Assembly: GCF_011064825.1 (NCBI RefSeq)
Contig: NZ_CP048751.1
Span: 3,224,001 to 3,288,000, forward strand
Source: Brevundimonas mediterranea
Lineage (GTDB): Bacteria; Pseudomonadota; Alphaproteobacteria; Caulobacterales; Caulobacteraceae
Length of the DNA: 64,000 nucleotides
Direction of reading: 5' to 3'
In this document: one piece after another, positions 30,125-38,178 of the stretch
Position numbering within the stretch: the stretch's first letter is position 1
Layout of the letters: the number at the start of each line of letters is the position of its first letter
Program-made: the position numbers and the translations under genes
The notes under the pieces: generated by a model
What the model was told of the DNA's origin: nothing
The model's input: the letters and a program-made list of their open reading frames with translations, nothing else
Databases searched by the model: none

Positions 30125-30180
30125 GAGCGGGATGTGAACCGGGCAGGGTGGGTTTCACAAGGGCGGACAGGCAAATGAAA

Positions 30181-30208
30181 GGGCGGGCTGTCCGAAGACA
30201 GCCCGCCC
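30181..30208 (-). terminator. Intrinsic terminator of the MHS transporter gene
   Basis: A perfect 12-bp GC-rich stem (GGGCGGGCTGTC / GACAGCCCGCCC) with a CGAA tetraloop lies 22 bases downstream of the transporter stop; on the minus strand it is followed by TTTCATTT. Confidence 0.85.
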
Positions 30209-30230
30209 CTCATCACGCCCGAAAGCAGGA

Positions 30231-31904
30231 TCAGGCGTTCAGATCGACGTCCTTGCCTTCCTTGACCAGCAGGAAGCCCAGCACGACCGTCGCCAGCGCC
30301 ACGATGATCGGATACCAGAGGCCGGAGTAGATGTTTCCGGTCGCCGCCACGATGGCGAAGGCCGTCGTCGGCAGGAAGCCGCCGAACCAGCCGTTGCCGA
30401 TATGATAGGGCAGGGACATGGAGGTGTAGCGGATATTGGTCGGGAACATCTCGACCAGGGCCGCCGCGATCGGTCCGTAGACCATGGTCACATAGAAGCC
30501 GAGGATGAACAGGATCAGCACCACCATCGGCTTGTTGACCAGGGCGCTGTCCGCCTTGGCCGGATAGCCGGCGGCGGTCAGGGCCTCGCTCAGGCCCTTG
30601 TCCCAGGTCTTCTTCTGAGCCGCGAAGTCCGCCGGGGTCATGGCGTCGCCGCGGAAGCTTTGGACGACCGACTGATCACCGATGCGAACCTCGGCCACCG
30701 TCCCGGCAGGCGCCGCGACATTGGTGTAGGTGACGCCGGCCTTGGCCAGATGCGACTTGGCCACGTCGCAGGACTGGTTGAACACCGTCTTGCCGATGGG
30801 GTCGAACTGGACGTTGCAGTCCGCCGGATCGGCGTAGACCACGACCGGCGCCGAGGCGGCGGCGGCGGCCAGGCGCGGATTGGCGGCCTGGGTCAGGGCG
30901 TTGAACAGCGGGAAATAGGTGAGGGCGGCGATCAGGCACCCGGCCAGAATGACCGGCTTGCGCCCCACCTTGTCCGACAGCCAGCCCCAGAAGATGAAGA
31001 AGGGCGAGGCCGCGACCAGAGCGATGGTCAGCATCACATAGACCAGGGTGGCGTCCAGCTTCATCACCCGTTCCAGGAAGAACAGGGCGTAGAACTGGCC
31101 CGTGTACCAGATCACGGCCTGGCCGGCGGTCAGGCCCAGCAGGGCGATCAGCACCAGCTTCAGATTGGGCCATTTGCCGAACGAGTCCTTCAGCGGGGTC
31201 TTGGAGCCCTTGCCCTCGGCCTTCATCCGCTTGAACGAAGGGCTCTCGGACAGCTTCAGGCGGATCCACAGCGACACGGCCAGCAGCAGGATCGAGACCA
31301 GGAACGGAATCCGCCAACCCCATTCCGCAAAGGCTTCTTCACCCACAGCGACGCGAACGCCCAGGATGACCACCAGGCTGAGCACCAGGCCGGCGGTCGC
31401 AGTGATCTGGATGAAGGAGGTGTAGAAGCCGCGTTTGCCGTGCGGCGCATGCTCGGCGACATAGGTGGCGGCGCCGCCGTACTCGCCGCCCAGGGCCAGG
31501 CCCTGGATCAGGCGCATCAGCACCAGGATGATGGGCGCCGCGATGCCGATGGCGGCGTAGGGCGGCAGAAGACCGACCACGAAGGTCGAGAGGCCCATCA
31601 GCAGCATGGTGACCAGGAAGGTGTTCTTGCGGCCCCACAGATCGCCCAGGCGCCCGAAGACGATCGCGCCGAACGGCCGCACCGCGAAACCGGCGGCGAA
31701 GGCCATCAGGGCGAAGATATAGCCGGTCGTCTCATTCACGCCGGAGAAGAACTGCACGGTGATGATCGCGGCGAGCGACCCGTACAGATAGAAATCATAC
31801 CACTCGATGACAGTGCCGACCGACGACGCCAGGATCACCAGCTTGTCGTTCTTGCCGACCACATATTCATCATCGACCGGCGCACCAATGGCGCTGTCCG
31901 TCAT
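30231..31904 (-). CDS. MFS transporter, metabolite:H+ symporter (MHS) family
   Basis: A 557-residue inner-membrane protein with about 12 membrane segments. The opening SSVGTVIEWYDFYLYGSLAA, the loop motif GRLGDLWGRKNTF, and RLIQGLALGGEYGGAATYVAEHAP are hallmarks of the MHS family (KgtP/ProP/ShiA type). An unusually long insert of about 100 residues between segments (around residues 345-450, with two cysteines in DPADCNV and NQSCDV) probably forms a periplasmic loop. The promoter motif shared with porin-acs suggests it takes up acetate or another short carboxylate; this is inference. Confidence 0.88.
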   Translation of the reverse strand: MTDSAIGAPVDDEYVVGKNDKLVILASSVGTVIEWYDFYLYGSLAAIITVQFFSGVNETTGYIFALMAFAAGFAVRPFGAIVFGRLGDLWGRKNTFLVTMLLMGLSTFVVGLLPPYAAIGIAAPIILVLMRLIQGLALGGEYGGAATYVAEHAPHGKRGFYTSFIQITATAGLVLSLVVILGVRVAVGEEAFAEWGWRIPFLVSILLLAVSLWIRLKLSESPSFKRMKAEGKGSKTPLKDSFGKWPNLKLVLIALLGLTAGQAVIWYTGQFYALFFLERVMKLDATLVYVMLTIALVAASPFFIFWGWLSDKVGRKPVILAGCLIAALTYFPLFNALTQAANPRLAAAAASAPVVVYADPADCNVQFDPIGKTVFNQSCDVAKSHLAKAGVTYTNVAAPAGTVAEVRIGDQSVVQSFRGDAMTPADFAAQKKTWDKGLSEALTAAGYPAKADSALVNKPMVVLILFILGFYVTMVYGPIAAALVEMFPTNIRYTSMSLPYHIGNGWFGGFLPTTAFAIVAATGNIYSGLWYPIIVALATVVLGFLLVKEGKDVDLNA

Positions 31905-32005
31905 TTGCGTTAGCCTCCCAGCTATCAGGTCTTTCCGACCGTTTCACGCCGCATACGCTGCGCATTGCAGGGACGTTGGCATCGTCGCGCGGGAAGCGTC
32001 AGGGA

Positions 32006-32045
32006 GACTTTGGTCGAACATAATATACGCCTAAGATATATTATG
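32006..32045. promoter_or_regulatory. Shared 13-mer plus 9-bp inverted repeat upstream of the MHS transporter
   Basis: GACTTTGGTCGAA (32006-32018) is identical to the minus strand at 26061-26073. Directly next to it CATAATATA (32019-32027) and TATATTATG (32037-32045) form a 9-bp inverted repeat with a 9-base spacer. Both are about 100-140 bases upstream of the transporter start at 31904 and also border the lower-GC mobile region. Confidence 0.55.
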
Positions 32046-32080
32046 CGCAATTTAGACGTCCGACTGCGTGACGATGTGAG

Positions 32081-32164
32081 TTTTCCATAATGCTGAGACT
32101 CTAGGGTTTCTGGCCCGTTCTGTTCCGTAAATCTGCGATTCTTGTGCCGTAAATATGAGACTCG
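32081..32164. repeat. Three degenerate 22-bp direct repeats, probable left end of the tni transposon
   Basis: Units start at 32081, 32121 and 32143; the last two are adjacent (22-base period) and share about 17 of 22 bases around CCGTAAAT-TG-GA-TC. The first shares about 15 of 22 with the third. Clustered transposase-binding repeats of about 20 bp are typical of Tn7 and Tn402/Tn5053 ends. The tip may be the TGTGAG at 32075. No clear matching right end was found by eye. Confidence 0.6.
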
Positions 32165-32169
32165 ATGCC

Positions 32170-32529
32170 TCAAATGTTTTCGGCGCTACCATCGCGTTCG
32201 AGGTGCAGAGCGACGGCGGTGTAGATCAGTTCGTTCGAACTGACTTTCCTGCTGCTTGCCGTGTCGCGAACCAAAGCTGCAAATGATGCGGATACGGATA
32301 TTGTGACGGCCGGCGCGTCGTTCTCGACCGCAAAGAAATGTCTGCGCCCTGGAAGCTCGGCTAAGACGAAACCCTGTACTATCTCCATGTAGAGATCCGA
32401 CGCGCGCGCAGACTGATCTCGTGCCAAGGCTTTAATGGCGTCGTGTGCCTTTCGCGGCATGCGCAAAGACATATTTCTAAAGCGGGTGTCTGACGACGTG
32501 GTTAGTTTGGCGGTCAAGCTTTTCTCCAT
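32170..32529 (-). CDS. Tandem ribbon-helix-helix-like protein, transposon accessory gene
   Basis: A 119-residue protein, last gene after tniQ and ending six bases before the end repeats. Two similar strand-helix-helix blocks can be read: NMSLRMPRKAHDAIKALARD... to about residue 57, and AVTISVSASFAALVRDTASS... from about residue 73. Each resembles a ribbon-helix-helix DNA-binding unit. I do not recognise the protein. A function in repressing the tni genes, or in target or end recognition, is possible. Codon use is AT-richer than the chromosome, as in the tni genes. Confidence 0.7.
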   Translation of the reverse strand: MEKSLTAKLTTSSDTRFRNMSLRMPRKAHDAIKALARDQSARASDLYMEIVQGFVLAELPGRRHFFAVENDAPAVTISVSASFAALVRDTASSRKVSSNELIYTAVALHLERDGSAENI

Positions 32530-32573
32530 TGCGATGTGCAGAATCGCAAAGCTGGAGTCCGCCGTCTAGGGAG

Positions 32574-33620
32574 CTACGTCAGCGTAAGAGCGATGGCGGC
32601 CGCAGTTCTGGCCCGAAGAAGAAACGGACTAGGCCACCGAGCAGCACCTTCGAGAAACCGATGCAGATCGGAATCTGCGGCGCTTGCGAAGACAATAGCT
32701 AGAGGGTCTTTAAGCGCCAATTGTCCCAACGGACCAATTTGCCGTCGAGCTGAGGCCCTGCCGCCCAGATACCCGCCAAAAAAACTGTGCTCAACGACGA
32801 GTTCAAACCGAGAGGGGTCAGCAAGCACGGTGGCGAGCGCGTGCATACAACTGGATTGCCAAGCCGGCGAAAGTGATCGCATCGCTTTGAGGCCAAAGCG
32901 GAGGTTGCCCCAAAATGGGGTCTCGATCCCGTTGGGCAGCATTCGAACTGGTTGTTCTTGATCGCTCTTCCCAGGCGATAATAGGAGGTCGGCTAGGTCG
33001 AGGAATGTCGTCCGCGCCTTCGTCCATCGAGGCCCACAGCACCAGAAATGATCCAAGGGCGCTCCCCCCAGGGCAGCCATGCATGCCTCCTCAAAGACGA
33101 TGACATATGCCGGCGGCACTTTCCTGGAGTGCCATGGCGTCGCCCTCCCCGGCTTGAGGAATGGGTCGCTGCGAAGATCGACTTCACGGAGCAGCTTCAC
33201 TCGTCTCGTCCGCTCGCCGGCGACGATCACTGGGGCGAGGACGGAGGATATGATCGCATGGAGAGGAAGGCCGTGGCGGGAACACGTCGTCCGCCACACA
33301 AATAGCCACTCCCGGCGCAGATATTGGTCCCTTCCTTGCCGGGCATCCTCTTCAAGACACTCGCGACATGCCTTGCCTTGCCAATAATCGGATCTCTCCA
33401 TCAGATCGTCGACATCCGCGTGGCGCCAGTGTCGATGGAGGCCTGATCGCTCAAGAACCAAGCCGGCCCCCTCCCCCAGGTTTCGCGCTGCCGCGATTAA
33501 TTGAGGCGATGGTGCAAGGTCGTCGCTCGGAGCTTCGTTGAATCCTGGCGGCAGCAGGCCGCGCAGTTCCATCCGACGGACCCAAGAGCTCACCGCCTCG
33601 TCTGTGTATGGCTCAATCAT
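32574..33620 (-). CDS. tniQ: TniQ family transposition protein
   Basis: A 348-residue protein with the TniQ opening (EPYTDEAVSSWVRRMELRGL) and a zinc-binding cluster CRECLEEDARQGRDQYLR... to TTCSRHGLPL, the pattern of the TniQ/TnsD family. TniQ links target recognition with the TniB ATPase and is essential for Tn5053-type transposition. It overlaps the tniB gene by four bases. The C-terminal half is not recognised further. Confidence 0.88.
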   Translation of the reverse strand: MIEPYTDEAVSSWVRRMELRGLLPPGFNEAPSDDLAPSPQLIAAARNLGEGAGLVLERSGLHRHWRHADVDDLMERSDYWQGKACRECLEEDARQGRDQYLRREWLFVWRTTCSRHGLPLHAIISSVLAPVIVAGERTRRVKLLREVDLRSDPFLKPGRATPWHSRKVPPAYVIVFEEACMAALGGAPLDHFWCCGPRWTKARTTFLDLADLLLSPGKSDQEQPVRMLPNGIETPFWGNLRFGLKAMRSLSPAWQSSCMHALATVLADPSRFELVVEHSFFGGYLGGRASARRQIGPLGQLALKDPLAIVFASAADSDLHRFLEGAARWPSPFLLRARTAAAIALTLT

Positions 33621-34516
33621 CTCTTGCGAGGACCTCGCGTCCGCCGGCCTGCGTAGCGACGCGCTAGATCAAGGGCACCCAGTCGGGTAGCAAGTTCAGG
33701 GGCCTGGATGATCTCTGCGGTGATTTGCTCCGTGCCGATGCGGACCGCTTCGATTGCAGATTCCTTGATTAGATAAGCCGCGCGCCCGACATATCCTCCC
33801 GTTAATTCGTAGGCCGTATCGAGCATCTGAGAGGTCCACTCCGCAGTGAATTGAAGCGGCATCGCCTCTGAGAGCAACGTGACGAACTCCACAAAATCAG
33901 CCGGTGCGAGAGGAGCGAGTTCGACGATTTCGAACCTGTTTTCCAGCTGCTCATCAGCCTCGAACGCCATTTTGGCAGGCGGGGTGCCAAAGCAAAGAAG
34001 CGAGACCTTGTGGACGTTGCAGAGGCGACGGATTGCATTCAGGCACACCGCCCCGCGGACACCCGTAAAGACGCTCAGGTTGTTCGCTTCGTCGATGAGA
34101 AGCGCATCCGGTCGCAAGTCCTCAAAGAAGGAGTTGACGGCGCGGAGTAAGGTGCGCGCTGCGCCGCTTGGAATGTAGCGGTGACCGGCCTCCAGGATCG
34201 CTTCGTAAAACCTGCCTTCGTCTGCCTCTGTGGGCGCCTCAATCTCCAGTGTGACCGGCGGTCGGCCGCGTCCAGGAAGCGTTCCTAGCCTGCCCATCTC
34301 CATCATTAATTTCTGACGAAGAGCCGACTTTCCGGAGTTCGGCGGACCGGTGAACAAAAGGGCGCGGGGACGGATGCGCCCCGCGCTGAGGAGAGCCATC
34401 AGGGCCCTCTCCAATGCTGCGTCGCTGACCGGATTCGAAAGCCATCTGTCTCGGAGAATGTCGTCGAGACGGTGCAACTCGTTCGTTGGGGAGCCGGCAG
34501 GCAGGGAGCTCACCAT
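33617..34516 (-). CDS. tniB: TniB AAA+ ATPase, transposition regulator
   Basis: A 299-residue AAA+ protein with Walker A GPPNSGKSALRQKL, Walker B DALLIDEANN, sensor residues after LLCFGTPP, and a winged C-terminal lid. TniB-type proteins (TnsC/MuB relatives) assemble on target DNA in the ATP state and recruit the transposase. It overlaps tniA by seven bases at the 5' side and tniQ by four at the 3' side, giving the conserved tniABQ order. Confidence 0.92.
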   Translation of the reverse strand: MVSSLPAGSPTNELHRLDDILRDRWLSNPVSDAALERALMALLSAGRIRPRALLFTGPPNSGKSALRQKLMMEMGRLGTLPGRGRPPVTLEIEAPTEADEGRFYEAILEAGHRYIPSGAARTLLRAVNSFFEDLRPDALLIDEANNLSVFTGVRGAVCLNAIRRLCNVHKVSLLCFGTPPAKMAFEADEQLENRFEIVELAPLAPADFVEFVTLLSEAMPLQFTAEWTSQMLDTAYELTGGYVGRAAYLIKESAIEAVRIGTEQITAEIIQAPELATRLGALDLARRYAGRRTRGPRKR

Positions 34517-36165
34517 TCCTCCACGATCCGTTTCGATTTGGCCAGCTTAGAGAAGACCAGATCGGTGATGATCGGTTTGGCTGGCTCGGGTTCGCCGTAG
34601 ATGGTCTGCGCCACTTCCAAAGAGCGTTCCCCATGCTCGAGGCGCCGGCGAGCTCGCTTGGTGGTTGCGGCCTCGGAAGCGATTAGCGCCTCGCTTTCCT
34701 CGCGTTTGGCATGGATCATGTCCTCGTCCACTGTCGCCACCGCCGCCTCACGGAGGGCCTTTAGAGCGAGTTCATGCTCGCGCAATGTGAACGGCGCCTG
34801 GCGCTTGTACAGATGGACCCGTTCCCATCGCCCTTCCCACTCGACCCACACGAAGGACATATCTCTGGGATCGTATCTGAGATCGACTGCAACTCCGCCG
34901 CGCCGTACCGCCGCGCCCAACCAGGCCGACCAATAGCGAAGGCTTTTGAAATGGATCCCGGTATTGCGCAGCTTGCGACGATCGCTTGGCAAGAAGGCGA
35001 GCATGATGTCCACGGCTGCGCCCGGTGGCGCGTCCTTTTGCCGGAACCCTGCGTTCACACTCTCTTTCCAGCGAGATATGGGGGTGAAGCCGCCAATCCC
35101 TCGATGCGGCGAGATGTGATAGCGGCCTATCTGAAGGAACAGCCACCTCTCGAAGCCGTCCAGCGACATAACGGCTTTCGCTTCGCTGTCGTACTCGCCA
35201 CGGTCGGACACATTGGAAAAGGTTGTTCCGGGCACGAGGTGCAGTTCACCCATTGTTGTCCCAATGTAGCGCTCGATCAGTGCGCCGTATCGGGGCTCCC
35301 TGACGGGCCGGAATTTTGGGGTGATGCCGTAGGTGATGAGGCCGCGCCTGAAGGCGTCCGACCGAAAATCTGAACCGTTGTCGGAGTGAACGATTTCGGG
35401 AAACCCCTGGCACGGCCAGTCCCAATCTTGCCCTGCTTGCTCTAGGAGCCCCTCCTTGGGAAGAAATGCTCGGAGCAGCGCCATGCCGGACTGGATGCGA
35501 GAAGGTTTGCCCAGACTGACGTAACAACCCACGCACATGCGAGTGTACGCATCGATGATCAGCGTGACGGTGGGACGACCGATAGGCAGGCGGAAACGGC
35601 GATCAACGAGTATGATGTCGCCTTCGGTGTGGTCGATGAGCCAGACTTGGTTTGGCCGTTCGGCGACGAATTCACCTGGTCGGGGCGTTGCGATTTCGGC
35701 GGCATTCTTTCCTCGACGCGCCTTTAGGCGGTCGTGCAAATCCAGCGCTTGTACGCGCGCCATCAGCCCCTTGCGTCCAGGCTGTTTTAAACCGGCCTTT
35801 CGGCAGCGTGCGCGAACCGTTGCCAAGACGTGGGCTACGCGCGGCTGCTGTCCGGACATGTAATCCTTCTGGAGAACCTCCAAAATGATTGCCTCGACTG
35901 CGGCATCGTACATTGAGGATCCCGGCGATCTTCCGCGCTTTTCGGGCAGAAGCGCAGATGCCCGATCATCCTCCTTCAAAAGGGCGATCATCCGGTAGGC
36001 TTTAGCCGTGGAAATATTCAGTTGCGCTGCAGCTGCATCGACCGCGGCTCGGCGCTTCCTGCCCATCTGCGCCAACGGCAGGAGCACGTGCCGCGCTTCA
36101 GCGGCGGCACGCCACGCGGCGTCCGGTTCGTCTGGCTCTTCGGCGTCTAGCAGGTCGACCGACAT
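34510..36165 (-). CDS. tniA: TniA DDE transposase
   Basis: A 551-residue Mu/Tn7-type transposase: N-terminal helix-turn-helix domains (AAAAQLNISTAKAYRMIALL), a retroviral-integrase core with D in VWLIDHTEGDIILVD, D in IVHSDNGSDFRSD and E in IERYIGTTMGELHL, then a Mu-transposase C-terminal beta-barrel. It makes the 3' cuts and strand transfer for the element. First gene of the tniABQ operon. GC content is visibly lower than that of flanking core genes, consistent with transfer. Confidence 0.93.
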   Translation of the reverse strand: MSVDLLDAEEPDEPDAAWRAAAEARHVLLPLAQMGRKRRAAVDAAAAQLNISTAKAYRMIALLKEDDRASALLPEKRGRSPGSSMYDAAVEAIILEVLQKDYMSGQQPRVAHVLATVRARCRKAGLKQPGRKGLMARVQALDLHDRLKARRGKNAAEIATPRPGEFVAERPNQVWLIDHTEGDIILVDRRFRLPIGRPTVTLIIDAYTRMCVGCYVSLGKPSRIQSGMALLRAFLPKEGLLEQAGQDWDWPCQGFPEIVHSDNGSDFRSDAFRRGLITYGITPKFRPVREPRYGALIERYIGTTMGELHLVPGTTFSNVSDRGEYDSEAKAVMSLDGFERWLFLQIGRYHISPHRGIGGFTPISRWKESVNAGFRQKDAPPGAAVDIMLAFLPSDRRKLRNTGIHFKSLRYWSAWLGAAVRRGGVAVDLRYDPRDMSFVWVEWEGRWERVHLYKRQAPFTLREHELALKALREAAVATVDEDMIHAKREESEALIASEAATTKRARRRLEHGERSLEVAQTIYGEPEPAKPIITDLVFSKLAKSKRIVEEW

Positions 36166-36412
36166 TCGGCGTCTCTAGGAACCTGAAACCCAAGGTTTTG
36201 AAAGGTTGCTGCTAAAATCGTGCTCGGCAAGACATTTTCGACGGGCGTGGGCGTCAAGTCCAATGCCAGGGTGCCACCCCCGGTATGCGGGCGAGCTGGG
36301 ATGCTGTTGGATATCCCTGGAGTCAGAGTGGTCTCCGACTCAATCTGGATTAGTCCATCGATTCACCTGCGCCGGAAACTGACCGTGCTGGGGCTGACGT
36401 GCCCCTGAGTTT

Positions 36413-37339
36413 TCATCCAGCGGCGACCAGAGTCCTTGGGTTAGTTACGCCTCGCAGCGTGGGATGAGCAACAGGCCGGACCGCGCAGCTTTCATCCTGC
36501 GCAGCGGGTCGGCCTGTTGCGGTCAGACTGGCGGCAAAAGCCTCCGGGGTGAGGTAGCCGATTGATGAGTGCGGCCGGCGGGTGTTGTAGTCCAGCGCCC
36601 AGGCAGCGACCTTCTGGCGGGCGTGGTCGAGGCTAAAGAACAAGCTTTCGTTCAAAAGTTCGTCGCGCATCCGCCCGTTGAAGGATTCCACAAACCCGTT
36701 CTGGGTCGGCTTGCCCGGCGCGATGTAGTGCCAGTCGACGCCATGATCCTGCGCCCAGGCCAGTATGGCGGTGGACGTGAACTCCGTGCCGTTGTCGCTG
36801 ACGATCATGGCAGGGCGGCCCCGCCGAGCGATCAGCGCGGTCAGCTCACGCGCGACGCGGCGTCCCGAGATCGAGGTGTCGGGGATCGCCGCCAGGCACT
36901 CGCGGGTGACGTCATCGACCACGTTGAGAATGCGGAAGCGGCGGCCCGTGGCGAACTGGTCGTGCACAAAGTCCAGCGACCAACGGGCGTTCTGCCTGAC
37001 CTCGACCAGGATCGGCGCCCGCGTGCCGATGGCGCGACGACGTGAGCGGCGCTTGCGCACCGTCAGGCCTTCCTCGCGATAGAGCCGGTAGATCCGGTTC
37101 TTGCCCGAAGGCTCGCCCTCACGCCGCAGCAGCACGAACAGCCGGCGATAGCCGAACCGTCGCCGCTCCACGGCCAACGCGCGCAACCGCTCCCGCAGCG
37201 CCGTGTCCGGCGGACGGCAGGAGCGATAGCGCACCGATTTTCGATCGGCCTTGATGATGAAGCAGGCCCGCCGCTCGCTGACGCCGAACGCCGCCTTCAG
37301 ATGGGCGACGGCCTGGCGCATCGCTGCGGGCCCTACCAC
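36413..37339 (-). CDS. IS3-family transposase OrfB (integrase core)
   Basis: About 308 residues with the IS3 HTH_21 opening, then the rve catalytic core: D in SLDFVHDQFATGRRFRIL, D in IVSDNGTEFTS, and E in PTQNGFVESFNGRMRDELLNE. The first ATG is not needed because the active transposase is made as an OrfAB fusion by -1 frameshifting in the overlap with orfA. All catalytic residues are intact. Confidence 0.93.
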   Translation of the reverse strand: MVGPAAMRQAVAHLKAAFGVSERRACFIIKADRKSVRYRSCRPPDTALRERLRALAVERRRFGYRRLFVLLRREGEPSGKNRIYRLYREEGLTVRKRRSRRRAIGTRAPILVEVRQNARWSLDFVHDQFATGRRFRILNVVDDVTRECLAAIPDTSISGRRVARELTALIARRGRPAMIVSDNGTEFTSTAILAWAQDHGVDWHYIAPGKPTQNGFVESFNGRMRDELLNESLFFSLDHARQKVAAWALDYNTRRPHSSIGYLTPEAFAASLTATGRPAAQDESCAVRPVAHPTLRGVTNPRTLVAAG

Positions 37340-37599
37340 TTTTTTGAGAGCAGATCGTTCAGCGCCGCTTTGTCGAGCATGGCGTCGGCCAGCAGGCGCT
37401 TCAGCTTTCCGTTCTCATCTTCCAGGGCCCGGAGGCGTTGGGCGTCCGACACGCTCATCCCGCCGAACTTGGCCTTCCAGGCGTAGATCGTGCCCTCAGA
37501 CACGCCGTGCTTGCGCGCCAGCTCGCCCGCTTTCGCGCCGGCCTCGTTCTCCCGCAGGATCCCGATGATCTGCTCTTCCGTGAATCTCGCTCGTTTCAT
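37333..37599 (-). CDS. IS3-family OrfA (helix-turn-helix, leucine zipper)
   Basis: An 88-residue protein, MKRARFTEEQIIGILREN with a helix-turn-helix to about residue 50 (GVSEGTIYAWKAKFGGM) and a coiled coil that multimerises the transposase. It ends LLSKKW. The last codons read through A AAA AAG, a standard -1 slippery heptamer, placing orfB in register. Confidence 0.92.
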   Translation of the reverse strand: MKRARFTEEQIIGILRENEAGAKAGELARKHGVSEGTIYAWKAKFGGMSVSDAQRLRALEDENGKLKRLLADAMLDKAALNDLLSKKW

Positions 37600-37781
37600 T
37601 CCGTCCGTCCTTTCAAGGGGCGGACTCTAGCTCCGCGTGGAGGAAATTCTCAGGGGCACGTCAGGGCCGACTCTAGGCGGTGGCACCACATATCATCTGT
37701 GTTGGGCGCGAACACCAAGATGGTCTTCAACGGTTGCCTCGCGCATTATGGTGTAAACCGGACGTTCGGAGGATCCGCCGC

Positions 37782-37940
37782 ATGGATGATTTATCTCTGA
37801 GGTTTCTGGCTATGGCCGCTACGAGCATAACTGCCTTCCTACTCGGCGGCCTGGCGCTCAAAGGCCTGCGCATAATCTTCGAGAAGGTTTTCGCCGAGCG
37901 CATCAAACGCCTCGAAGATGAAGAGCGCAAGACGAAGTAG
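37782..37940 (+). CDS. Small single-span membrane protein, 52 residues
   Basis: ATG at 37782 follows a GGAGG site at a good distance. The protein has one membrane segment (about FLAMAATSITAFLLGGLAL) and a charged C-terminal helix rich in Lys/Glu/Arg. It lies between the IS element and the resolvase, in mobile DNA. Not recognised; could be a holin-like or toxin-type small membrane protein, or cargo. Confidence 0.5.
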   Translation: MDDLSLRFLAMAATSITAFLLGGLALKGLRIIFEKVFAERIKRLEDEERKTK

Positions 37941-38044
37941 GCTCCGTTGCGGTCGGGTGACAGCAGCGCTTTGAATCAATGCCCCTCCCCTGTGATCTAA
38001 GACCCAAGCTAGGACTCAAGCTTGGCCAGTCTGTCTGCGGGAGA

Positions 38045-38178
38045 TGTCAAAAACGACCGTTTCTGACATGGCGACTGGCCGTCTAGCCGCGCTCAGCCAT
38101 TACAACGCGCGACTTGTGTCAAAACCCTGTCGCTGATTCAATGGGTCACTTCTATGAGCGCCAATGAGTTCTGACACA
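38045..38178. promoter_or_regulatory. Putative res region for the serine resolvase
   Basis: Inverted pairs built on TGTCA/TGACA occur at 38045-38068 (TGTCAAAAAC ... GTTTCTGACA) and as TGTGTCA at 38115-38121 with TGACACA at 38172-38178, the last reaching the resolvase start codon. Multiple imperfect dimer sites just upstream of a resolvase gene are the layout of a res site. Confidence 0.6.

Larger units (their letters stand above)
36395..37663 (-). mobile_element. IS3-family insertion sequence, complete, 1269 bp
   Basis: The two ends are TGACGTGCCCCTGAG as an exact 15-bp inverted repeat (left at 36395, right ending at 37663), extending imperfectly further in. Both sides are flanked by GGGC (36391-36394 and 37664-37667), a 4-bp target duplication, which fits the IS407-like group of IS3. 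It carries overlapping orfA and orfB with an A6G slippery site. The element appears intact and has landed next to the tniA-side of the tni module. Confidence 0.92.

Noticed and set aside
31925..32173. Minus-strand open frame of 82 codons upstream of the MHS gene
   Set aside because: Basic, low-quality composition, TTG start without a ribosome site, and it crosses the promoter motif, inverted repeat and transposon end repeats.
37724..37755. GCATTATGG at 37740 resembling the complement of the first left-end repeat, as a possible right end of the tni element
   Set aside because: Only about nine contiguous bases match, there is no second repeat next to it and no 5-bp duplication with the left flank.
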